A DNA stretch of 64,000 nucleotides from Apis mellifera (Eukaryota; Arthropoda; Insecta; Hymenoptera; Apidae): assembly GCF_003254395.2 (NCBI RefSeq), contig NC_037649.1, positions 10,831,431-10,895,430 of the forward strand, in the 5' to 3' direction. How positions within the stretch are numbered: position 1 is the stretch's first letter; every line of letters begins with the position of its first letter. The position numbers and the translations under genes were made by a program. Positions 31,554-43,400 of this stretch are shown one piece after another. A model generated the notes under the pieces. It made no database searches. It was not told where the DNA came from and saw nothing but the letters and a program-made list of their open reading frames with translations.

Positions 31554-34500
31554 AGTTCTCACGCGTACTGTTATTTCGAATCGTGTTTCCAATTATCCCC
31601 CAAAATTGCGCGTTATTCCTCGTATCTTTGTCGTTGGATCAATCGGAGGGACACGATATTCCGGTTTTAAAAAGTGACATTTTCTCTTGCTAATTTCTTA
31701 CCACGAATGTCACGCGATGCCATTTACACGATTCGATTCGAACATTAGGAACGATTAGCGAGAACAATCGGTATAATTCTCTGCCGCTGGAGACATTAGC
31801 ACAGATATTCCTCGGAACACGAGGGCGACGTGTCTGACACGAGTAAAATACTATCATCGGGATGACGTATGCGGCAACGATGTTCAACGATGTGGAAAAT
31901 ATCGAAGGGACAGATGCCCAGGCTCTCGGTGGAACGGATTTCTCGCGGATATCTTTATTTCCGAGCCTCGTATGCGCCTGATATGTGGTTTTCAAGCCTC
32001 CTCTCCTTTTTTCCCCCTTTCTTTTCATTCTCCGTTATATGGACATCCGTGTGGAGTCCACACCCGCAGCGTTGCCAAACGCTACAGGTGTGGTCATTGA
32101 CTTCGGGCATAAGGTTTGTTGTTAATCGGTCGTGTTAAGGAAAGGATAGCGACGGATGATCCGGGGATATTCCGCTCCAAATTTCGCCGCCAATTACGAG
32201 CGCGTATAAGCAAGTATTTGTAACATCACTTTCACGGCTCCTACCGGCTACGTGGGCGAGCGGGCACGCTCGATTCGAGCAAACCGAACAAGGTTAACGC
32301 GGACGGGCAAGGTTAACGTTAATTCGCTTCGCGTCTACGTTTCGAATCGAGAATTATCGCAAGAATTTTTTTAGATTATCGCTAATTTTTAAATCCTTAC
32401 GATATTATTTTATAACGATATTTCTTCAAAAATCTACTTGTAATATATTTTCCACTTATAATACTTTATGCAAAAATTCGCCAAATTAATGCAGCTTGCG
32501 TACGTTACGTATATACGTTGCCACGGATAATAAGATTCTCTCGATTCGAAGATGGATTCGGTTCAACCAGTCTTTCCACGAAGCAAACGAGGTTAACGTG
32601 GAAGAGCAAGGTTAACGTAGACGACACCAGATGCTCGTATATCGCGGCAACTAGTAATCTGGTCTTATCAGTGGAACCGTGTCGAGTACCGTTGCTTATC
32701 AATTCACGGTTGAAGATAGATTTCTAGCGTGCGATGGTAAACTTGGATCGTGTTCGCATTTACCGGAAGCGGAAACGATACGTCGTAGCTTCTCCTCCAT
32801 GTCTGGCGCGTTCGCGTTTAATTACGATAATAATGATGATGATTATAGATACGTACGGGCATAGAAATGACAAGATTATGCGTCAACGGACGTTTAACGA
32901 CGGCTTAATACGTATATTAAATATTAGCATTTCTCGTTTATCGAAAGTTTTCAAGACGTAAATACGAACTCGATGTAGCTTTAAAATCACACGATAAGGA
33001 CACGATACTCGTTTTCGTTTCGCTGATCGCTCTTCAATGACATCCGCGTCATTACTCGTACCCTCCCTTTTTTCATTATTGCCGAAACTCACGCGAACCA
33101 TAAAATATTCGATGCGCGTTAATTTATCGAATCGAGTCGATTCGCTCTTTATTTAAATATCGAATATCCGCTCATTTCCATATTTCAACCATTCGATTTT
33201 ATACCGTGCCGCGTTATCGACCGATCTTTCGAAATCGAAATCGAAATCGACGTTCGAACCTTCCTCCTCCGAGCAATCCACGATTCAGTAATAATCACGA
33301 CCCCTTCACGATTTCACTCGCGTATCTTTTTCGTAATTGTTCATTGTCGGTGTTCTCGGTCCGAAACGGAGCGATAGAGAGCGAAACGAGACGAGACACG
33401 AGTTAGAATTACAAAACGCTCGTTAAATTGTACGTCGCGAGGAAAGGCGTCGAAGGCGAGAACAATAGGTTAGTGGTGACCGGTTAAGCGAGAGGGAAGC
33501 ACGAATCCTCTCTCTCTCTCTCTCTCTCTCCGTTCGTATTTTCGCTCTCTCGTTTATTTCGTTTCTCTCGTTGCTCCGCGAGAGCGAACAGAAGCATATT
33601 TATGTAGAGGTATACCGTAGAGTGAGAGTAGACTCTTGTCTCGAGAACGGTCACTCGAGAGCGGTGAATTAGTGGAGTTAGCGACACCCGTCTCTTTCCC
33701 TTTCTCCTCTACTCGATCGTCTCGCTCGAGATTTCTCAGTATTCCGTTAACGTTATGGCGATGACAGCGCAAATGGATCTTCTCGCGTCGCGAATACGAT
33801 TTACGTATCAATTCAACCCTTGTTGATCTCGAGGTGTTGCACTCGCCATTATATTCCGTGAAAAGGAATCAAAATAAGGAGAAAAAAAACTCGATGAACT
33901 TTTCATCCCATTTGCGGGATCTGCAACTATTTCGTTTACCGATTTTTCGACAGATTTGTACCATTTTCCATTTGTCCCGAACGAGATTTGTAGCTCGTGT
34001 ATCAAAAAAAATTTTTAGCTTGCACGGCCGGCCGATATTTCATTCTCGCCGGGATACGAATCCGAATTTTTCACGATATCCCGTTCGATCCGAATCACTC
34101 GTTGCGATCGCTCGTTAAAATTCATCCACGAATCCGTGACTCCGCCAACTTGCACACTCGATAGAAAGTATTTCAGCGGGGATTGTACGCGTGGTTATTG
34201 ACCTTGTTCATGACCTCCATCGCAATTACGTTGGCGCGTTGCGCTTTTCAAGGATATTGAGCCGGCGCAGCGAGCCGATCGATGAGGTCTTCAACCGTAG
34301 GTCCGTGCTTTTTCTCCCTCCCCCTATATATCTCCTCTCCTTTTCCTTTTCCTATTCTCCTCTCCTTCCCTTTTTCCCCTCCCCTCATTCTTTCCCTCGC
34401 CACTCTTTTTCCTCGCGTATTTTCGATCCCCCTTGGCCATCGCACGGAACTCCGATATTCGCCCAGCCTCGATAAAGCCGCGCCGCTTTTCCAAGTATAA

Positions 34501-37500
34501 GTGCGTCGCCTATTAATAGAGCCTCCTCTTTATCTCTCTTTCTCTCCTCTCCTTTCTTTCTTCTTTCCTTCCACACGCCGGTCAATTCCGGGATACAGTA
34601 CTTTGGACGAGGAAGAAGACGAGGAAGGGAGGGGGTTGGTTGCGACGCGCACCCGCGTGCCGGATCAACGTGCACCAACCCCTTTCTCTTTCCAGACGGG
34701 GAGAAAAATAAAAATAAGTCGTAAGGGAAAATAAGTCGTAAAGTGGTTGCCCCCTCCTCTCGTCCGCGATAGAGATCCTCTCCGGTTTCTTCCTCTCTCG
34801 CGTCTTTTCTGCAAATTTGACTGCAGACTTTGTTGTTGCTGCAACGAGTATCGGGGGATGTTGCAGCCGATCGATCTATAAATTAAACGAAATGCTTGCA
34901 TCGTAACTTTGAAGTAACTCTTGTTTCGATTAAACTACTGATTTTAATCGTTTAATCCTGCGTCGCGGGTAATTAGATAGGCAAGTGATATAAATTATTG
35001 GTAAATCGTGATAATGGAATTATTCTCGTTATCTCTTACAATCTTAGAAGTGTATATACGTATATCAGTTACGAGAATTTCCACTTAGGAGAAAAACAGG
35101 TTTTTTTTTTTATAAACGGAAGTTTTTTTAAACCGAGTTCGATACAAAAATTCGTTCTACGAAACGGGTGTTCAACGGCTTTTTATCGTAAAAATTAACG
35201 ACGTCGAGTAGTAGAGGCCCGTTCAAGTAGAGATCCAACAAAAAAAAAGAAAAATACAAGCGCAAACGTTCCTTTCAGCTTCCCCACAGTGTTGCGATTC
35301 AAAGGCTTGGTCCGCTGCTGGCCAGACCCCTGCGACAATACCTTTCTCTGTAATTAGTCTAACGTGCGCATTACGTATGGAAAGGCTCAAATTGGAACGA
35401 GCGGTGGCAGGCCGCACATTCGGAAAGGAAAGAACCAGAGATGGACGAAAATTCACTCTGACGCGTGTCCGCCTATTCCTTCCTTTCTTTTTATCGCAAG
35501 GTCGTTCGTTGCTCGAGAAGAAATAAATTGGAGCATCGAAATTCAATTTTATCTTCGCAGAAGGAGAGAAGCGAGTCATACGCAAATATTTAGCGACAAT
35601 AAACCTCGCGTTGCATTATCATCGATAACGATCACGTTCTCGATGATCTCATTTATAACAAAGGGGAAGGGGACTAGATCCATAATCTACTGTTCTTCTG
35701 TTTCGTCTCTCTTTCTTCCTACCAAATCTTGAATTTGACATGAACGACTATACTCTCTTTCTCTCTTTCTCTCTCCTCCAGCAGAAACTTTTCATTCCGC
35801 GATTCAATTTCTCGTCTCCATTTTTCTTTTCTTTTCTCCTTCTTTTTTTCCACGGCTTTTAATCGCGGAACAATGGAATCGTGGGACGTACTCGTCCTTT
35901 CTTGGATCTCCTCTCTCGCTGCTCTCTTCGGGGAGAGAGCTTTATCGCGAATGTTTACAGGGTTTATCTTCGCACCCTTCACAGTGGTTCACTTACGCGG
36001 TAGTCCCCTTGTCCCCTTGCTTATATCCAACCCTTGCCTCGTTCGGACCAGGGATTCCCCGAAGGGATCGCAAGACGTATCCTCGTTCACCTTTCCTCAC
36101 CTTTCTTCGTCGATCGATAAATAATTCAAAGAAAGAAAGAAGGAAAGGATTTTCGCGCCGTTCGATATAAAAGAAGAAGAAGACAACGAATTTTATTAAT
36201 CCGCGCGGAAGGAGAGGAGGAGGAATTCTCTTCGTTTCGAGGAATAGTAATAAGGGAAAAGTTTTGAAGGAATTTTAATAAACGGGGGAGGAGATGCGTT
36301 GCGAGAAGAAGTGCGAGGTGGGATGGGAATGAAAGGGAGAGTGAGAGAATTTTTGTAAAAAGTATGGACGGAGTCGAATCGCAACGCGATTTTCACGATT
36401 GCGCACAGGTGGCGGTTTGTTTGTTAAAAAGCGAGGAAAATCCGTGCACGGCACCATTTTTTATTCGACGCAGCGGGAGAAGTTGGCGTATTACAACCCT
36501 CCGCTGTTAATCAACCTTCCATTAAAACAAAATGCTCACCGTAAATTAAAACGTGGAGAATTTCGTTCGCGTGGCTGTTGGGCGGTAGGCTCGTAAATCC
36601 TGGAAGGTATCCACGGTTATAATTTATTTTAACGACTTTGAATTTTAACGTTCAACCCAGAGAGACAGACAGAGAGAGAGAGAGAGACGTAATTACATTT
36701 TCCACTTAACAATTTCACAATTTCGCAAGATAATTTTAATTCGCACCATGGAAAAATCGTTAAATCATTTATTCATTCCTGGTATAATCGAAAAGCAACG
36801 AGAATCCTAAACTCGTTGAAACGAGATACGACAAACTCTCCAAGTCCAAGTAACGCTCTCACGGCAAATTTTACCGAAACTTTTTAGATAAAGTGAGAGT
36901 TACACGCACTGTTTCGTTACGAAGGTTTAACGAAGGGAGAAGTGACAGGGCAGATTCGAATAATTACAAACGTCACCGGTTTTCGCGGGGGGCGGCCAGG
37001 ACGGATCCGGTAAACACTTTGTAAATCATGCACCGGCGCAACCCCCTGCACGGCGTTGGAACATGCGTGCACCTATGCAGTCGATGCACGCAGGCGTGAT
37101 ACAGGTAGAGACGGCGACGCGTGCCTCCACAGAGGTGGTGCACTCGAGCTGCGCCCTCCCGACGTTCGAGAACTCGCACACGCGATCCTCTCATTAATTG
37201 TACCGAGGCTGCACGCACGCACGCACGCACGCACGCTTCCCTTTTCGAGCGGCCTTCCATCCTGGCTTTCCGACCATTTCGTACCGTTACACCCTTCCTT
37301 CTCTGCTTTTCCCTTCCTTCCTTTCATTCGATTCTCGTCGCTCCTCTTCGTATTCGCTTCGTATCGGACGAGATTCGAACCTTTTGCGCCGGTCGCCGAG
37401 GGCGTGAAAATTTCACGGCCCCGCTCGAGGCACGGTCTCCGCGACCTCTTAACGCCTCGTCACGCTCGCGCGTGGAGAATCCGTGGAGATTGTCGCGGTG

Positions 37501-38960
37501 GTACCGTGGCGACGGTTGTCGAGATACGATCGGATTCTTTCCACCGAATCCGCCGCTTTTGCACGCGTTCCACCTTTCGCGAACCTTGGAAACTTTCCCA
37601 TTTCCTTATCGTGATAACGAATACGTCACGGAGATACAGTGGTGGAATGTTGCAACGAGTGAAACGCGCGCGCTTATTCCATTCGATTAGAGTTGAGCGG
37701 AGGAGTGGTTTTTTTTCTTTTCTCTAATCCTTTCTGCGAGATCGTTGCTCGTTCATTGGAAAGGATCTCTTTCTCCTTGTTTTAAATTGCAAGCACGTGT
37801 TTCGAACGTTTCTCGCTTTCCTGTCTTCGTCGAGGATATAATTTAACAGACTCTCTCTCTCTCTGTTTCTCTCGAGGGACGATATTAACGGTTTGACGGT
37901 TTACACGAAGTTGTAGCCGAGCTTGTTCCTGTCTGGCTGCCGGTAATGGCGAGCATTAGACAAAATTACCGTTACACAATGATTGCTCGGAATTGAAGCT
38001 TGAAATTGACGCGTGATATCGCCGTGTGAAATTACGTTATCGGTTACGCAGCGTATCGCATGAGAAACGATTCCGTTTACGAACCTCGTTGCTGCGCGTT
38101 TTATTTAATGTTCCTTAAATAGCCGCGTTGTGATTCTTCTCGAATGAAGCCTCGAATGGCTTCGAAACCGCTGGAGATTCTGCCTTGTTCCCCGACTTTC
38201 GATTTACTTCTTTTCTCCACGGTTGTTGCGCCTCTCTCCTTCTTATGCGTAGAATTTCGCGCAATCGCGACACTTTCATTTCCATAATACTTTCTCTCAA
38301 ACAAAAGAACGAGAGAGATCGATGACAATCGTTCGAAATCCATTCGAATTCGTTTGTTTTACGTGGGTGGGAAGAGATGAAGAGAAAAAAAGAGAAAAGT
38401 CGAAATTTCGTGGAAGGCTGTAGCACGAGAACTACTTGTCCGTAAGTTGTCGAAGCGTGGTCGGAGAGTTTTCACAGCTGTTCCGGCAGCGCGGACGACG
38501 GTAGCCGCCGCCGCCGTCTATATTTACGCCACACTTCGACTTTCCGGTTTCCTCGTTTCCTTTAATGGCGAGTTCACGGAAGTTCGTCAATGTAGATCTA
38601 TTATTAGAGGAGGGCGCGTAGAGTGGCACGGCGTATTCTAGAGACGTGTCGCCCCCTCGAAAAGATCGATTTCGATGGCGGAGTCACGAATCGAAGTCGT
38701 GGCTCTTTCGAGGCCTGTTCCTGCGGCTCAGGAACGCGAAAACGATCGATAACTCGGTGGAACGCCCCCATTGTGAGAGGAGAGAAAGGAAGAAGAACGG
38801 CCGAGCGGGCCCACCCTCTCTCTCTCTCTCTCTTTATATTCCTCCCCCTTCTTTTCAAATGGGAGAACGCAAGAAGCTCCTTTAACCTTTTCTCCAAAGT
38901 GTATACACCGACGAGCTCGAGAAGTAAGATAAGATGGCAAAAGGAGAAGTTAATCATCCG
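31554..38960. other. GC-rich non-coding DNA, likely large intron
   Basis: CpG-rich DNA with many overlapping open frames on both strands, none with a recognisable family, splice pairing or start context. It includes (TC)n at 33508-33530, a paired GGTTAACG element repeated 300 bp apart (32291-32618), pyrimidine-rich tracts near 34.3-34.6 and 35.75-35.85 kb, (GA)n at 36671-36687, (CACG)n at 37211-37236, and (TC)n at 37849-37864 and 38815-38833. I interpret it as intronic or intergenic regulatory sequence. Confidence 0.45.
37211..37236. repeat. (GCAC)n microsatellite
   Basis: Six or so tandem GCAC tetranucleotides, alternating purine/pyrimidine. Confidence 0.9.
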
Positions 38961-38968
38961 TTAACACC

Positions 38969-40430
38969 ACGCTTTTCATTTTTTTGTCTAATTATTCGAA
39001 TCTCCGAGTCAAAAAATTAATTCTCCAAGAAGTGGATTTCTCTTTCGAGACGACGAGCTTCAACGATCATCTATCGAGACAGCAATAGTTGGGATGAAAA
39101 GAAGCATATCTCTTCTTCTTTCGATCGAGTCTCGTTTGTTAACATCTTGTTCTACGTTTTTCATCTTTTTATCCGATTATTCGAATCTTTGAGTGAGAAA
39201 ATTAGCTATTTCTTCAAGGATCGATTTTTCTTTCGTCACATAACGAAGAGAATCACGAGACGAGTGTCAACGATCATCTATTGAGAGAGCATTAGTTGGA
39301 TGGAAGGAGGTGTCTCCTTTCTTCTTCTTCTTTCGATCGATTCGAATCGTCGACCGAGCAATTTCGCGATTAAACGTTGGTGGTATCGTCTCGTTTCTCT
39401 TTCATCCGTTAACACTTTGTTCCACACTTTTCATCTTTCCCTTTTTATCCGATTATTCGAATTTCCGAGTAAAAAAATTAGTTCGGTTCTCCAAGGATCG
39501 ATTTCTCTTTCTTTCGTTACGAAGAGAATCATGAGACAAGCATCAACGATCATCTGTTGAGAGAGCAATAGAGGCAAAAGTTGAGATGGAAAGAGGCATA
39601 TCTCTTCTTCTTCTTTCGATCGAGCCTTGTTTGTTAACATCTTGTTCCATGTTTTTCATCTTTTTATCCGATTATTCGAATCTTTGAGTGAGAAAATTAG
39701 CTATTTCTCCAAGAATCAATTTTTCTTTCGTCGAAGAGAATCACGAGACGACGAGCGTCAATGATTATCTATCGAAAGAGCAATAGAGGCAAAAGTTGGG
39801 ATAGAAGGAGATGTCTCCTTTCTTTTTCTTCTTTCGATCGATTCGAATCGTCGACCGAGCAATTTCACGATTAAACATTGGTGGTATCGTCTCGTTTCTC
39901 TCTCATCCTTAATACATACTTGTTCCACACTTTTTATCTTTCTATTTTTATCCGATTATTCGAATTTCCGAATCAAAAAATTAGTTCGGTTCTCCAAGGA
40001 TCGATTTCTCTTTCTTTCACGATGAAGAGAATCGTGAGATGACAAGCATCAACGATCATCTGTTGAGAGAGCAATAGAGGCAAAAGTTGGGATGGAAGGA
40101 GGCATATCTCTTCTTCTTTCGATCGAGTCTCATTTGTTAACATCTTGTTCCATGCTTTTCATTTTTTTATCCGATTATTCAAATCTTCGAGTGAAAAAAT
40201 TAGCTAGTTCTTTAAGAATTTTTCTTTCGTCAGACGACGAAGAGAATCACGAGACGACGAGCGTCAACGATCATCCGTCGAGGGAGCAATAGTTGGGATG
40301 GAAGGAGGTGTCTCCTTTCTTCTTCTTCTTTCGATCGAGTCGAATCGTCGACCGAGCAATTTCGCGGCGAGGAACGATTAAACGTTGGCGGTATCGTCTC
40401 GTTTCTCGCTCGCCTCACACCGATTACATC
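38969..40430. repeat. Minisatellite with two-monomer higher-order repeat (~500 bp x 3)
   Basis: The landmark 'TTATCCGATTATTCGAAT' recurs near 38.98 (diverged), 39.17, 39.44, 39.67, 39.95 and 40.17 kb. Two monomer types alternate. The shorter one (~190-225 bp) has GCATATCTCTTCTTC and GTTAACATCTTGTTC. The longer one (~270 bp) has GTGTCTCC, CGAATCGTCGACCGAGCAATTTCGCG and TGGTATCGTCTCGTTTCTC. Like monomers are ~500 bp apart (39427 to 39930; 39157 to 39651 to 40156), so the true period is a short-long dimer. It is not coding. Confidence 0.88.
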
Positions 40431-43400
40431 GAACGCGCGTAATTGCTGTCTGAGCCGATCCTCGAGCTCGAACCGGCGGCGTTCCATCTTTTGAAACGGA
40501 GCAACCCGCACTCGAAACAAAGCTGCGGAGAGCTCGTTCGTTTCCCTGTGATTCCTGTGTGCCGGCTGCGTTTTCGTCCCGCTTGAAACCACGCGAAAAA
40601 TGCTTTCCACTTTTGATCGTTGAAAGGAGAGAGAAGAGAGGGACACGAAGAGGACAAGAACGCGACCTAAGGAAATTATCGGGCCCGGAATTTTATTTTA
40701 TTTCATTGTATTTTCCGAACGATTCCCCTCCCTTTTCTCTTCTTTCTCTCCTTCCTCGATATATTACTCGAAATATACCGTATCGACCTCGATCCGATTT
40801 GTTATTAATTGGGTATATTTAAAGATTAAAGTTTACACGTTCGAGCTAAAAGAAACCGTAAACCACGTCTTCTCGGAAGCGCTGTTTTCTTCGCTGTTAA
40901 TGCCAAGATAATATACACGTTGAAGGAAATGGAAAAAATTCATAACATCCGCCGCATGCGATGCGATGCGACCTAACCTCTCCTCGACCCGGTTCTCCGA
41001 TTTTCCAACGCCGCGAGCGTTGCGTTACCAAACGAACACGTGCAAACTTTGTCGCGTCGACCGCTTCGACAAAAGACCCGACGTCGCGAATAAATATTTC
41101 CATCGGTTTGTTTGGCCACGTGGCTTCCGTTTACGGTAAACGTTCCGGAAGAACGACCGGTCTCGGTAAACAGATTATTGAGAATCTTAGTAATGAATGG
41201 AGACTGCATCCAACACGACTTTTTCTTTCGTTTTCTCTCGAGGATTTTCGAGGTTTTCCGCCACGAAATTATACGAATATGTCGTTTTCTTGTCTGGAAT
41301 CCGCAAGTTTCGAGCAAACGAATTGTATTTTCGCTCGCATAAGTTATATTCTGTTGTAACCTCGATGTTACGCTAATAGTTCAAAGTTGTTGAAAACGAG
41401 AAGCGTTTCCCTCGTAAGAGAAATTTGAAAGAGAAGAGCGTAAATTTGTTCTCTTATTGTTCAAATAAAAGTCGATAGATATATCATTTCAGTTGAGACG
41501 AAGGATGAAATGAAAGAAAATTGGATTTTTGAAAATCGAGTAACGAGATACGTTTACCGATCGATCGAGATCGAGGCAGAGATGATTTTAACAAAATTCC
41601 GCGCGAATAGGAACAAAGGGGAGGAGGAATAAAATAATAAAATAATATCAAAGCCTCTTCACCTCCCCTGTTTGATGTCTCGTATATACTCGGATATCAA
41701 AGGATATATCGGGAAAGTTGATTCCGTAACGACTCTTTGAAACGCGTAAAACATACGGTAAAACAGTTTTCGAATCATTTTTATCGATGGAGAAAAACTC
41801 ATCCGCCGTGTCGTCGTCCTTGTTCACGAGTTCGGTTTGGTTTAGAGAGGCGAGGGAATATTTCGGCCAACAAAGGAAGCCTTTTGATTTCCTTTCGTTG
41901 CGCACGGGGAGGCAGATAATCAAGCTTAATTAAAACGATTATACCCACAAATCGAGCGGCAACGAGAATGCGGGCTTTCGAGCGCTTTCTTCCCTTTCAA
42001 CCAATTACCTTCGCCGAGCTTTCGAATCGAAGGGAGCGCCGTTGAACGAGCGAAAGAGAGAAAGAGCCCCCGTGCACGCGATTGAAGTTTCATTCTCTCG
42101 TGGGGAGGGAGGAGTACACGTTTTAACGGAGCGCTTTCAGACGCTGCTCCGCCGTGAATTACTTACGACGACCCAAAGCGATACCGGAACGTTGTCCACG
42201 GAAAGACTTTAATCTCTCTCCACTTTCTCTTTCCGCCTCTCGATGCTTTCCTCTCATCCCTACGCGTCGTATCGTATCGTATCGGCCCGTATTCGCGTCG
42301 TTTTACCTCATTACTCTCCGATATTCTATCGCCACGCAACTGCGAAACTATTCGCTAAGGACGTAAATAGAGGCAGGCCGTGTTACGCAGAGGCGAGAGT
42401 TCGTTTCGCACGGTTGGAGAGGGGAGGCTTTCCATGTGAAAATTGAGGCTAACTCGTGAAACCGGGGATTTCGCCGGGGGATGGCAATTAAAGAAGGTTA
42501 AGGGGAGGGTAAGTAGGAGGGATTTGGTTACATTTTACCTCGAGATGGATAGTCTCTCTCGGAGAGAGGATTAAGCAGCAACCTTTTTTTCGTCGCCGCT
42601 ATCAAAGAGGTGTAAACGCGTTAGCTTTTCAAAAACGAACCCCGAGGATGATTCCTAAGATGCCTCTTCCTAAGAAGAAAAACTTTTACTCTCCCTTCTT
42701 GATAGCCGTTTTAAAAAACCTCGTTGAATCAATGCTAATAAGTCGCTGAAAGCGCGATTAACTCTCTTTAAACGAGATCCTTTCGGCAATCGTGCTCGTT
42801 TCTTGTTTTTTTTCCTTGGCTTCGAAAAATCTAATAATCTTCTCGGGCAAATTTTTTAAAAATGAGAATTTTTAATCGGAAAGGATTAATAAAATTAATC
42901 GTCGGCGGAGAGATGTCAGGAAAAATGTGATTGCTAAATTTATGGATCGTAATCGTCCAATTTATCTCGATTTTCGTGACGTTCAAAGAGGAATTTTCGG
43001 AATGCACGCCTATCTACAATTACAAATCCTCTTAATCGGTTCGCTTTAAGCTCTGTCGATCGTTTTTTCGGATCTCACGATTTTCATCTCCGTTCTACGA
43101 TCTGAATTTCACGATCGTTTCCTCATTCCTCTTCTTTTTCTTCCGTTATTATTCCAGCGAAAGGTCGAAAAGAACGATTATGGCGGTTGAAGATGACGCG
43201 TACACGTTTCGCGATTTGGTTAAGTTTTTGGAAATTCGGGAAAGAGGATCGTTGGAAAATTTATCGCCACCGAATTTCTCACGCGCGAATCGATCACGAA
43301 TTTAATCGTTTCATTTAGTCGTTTCCCGTTACGAATATTTTTGCGCGCGATAAAATAATCGGGCGAATAAAATATTGAATAATTTCAGGATTTTATTAGG

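Noticed and set aside
37368..37382. tRNA B-box-like GGTTCGAATC on the minus strand
   Set aside because: No A-box, anticodon stem or acceptor stem can be placed around it.
37056..37727. 223-codon open frame on the plus strand
   Set aside because: It contains translated (GCAC)n repeat (HARTHART), overlaps a 189-codon frame in another phase and shows no family signature.
40970..40985. CCTAACCT, a possible telomerase RNA template for TTAGG repeats
   Set aside because: Only eight bases match. There is no recognisable Pol III promoter (PSE/TATA) upstream and no supporting structure, so chance is expected in 64 kb.
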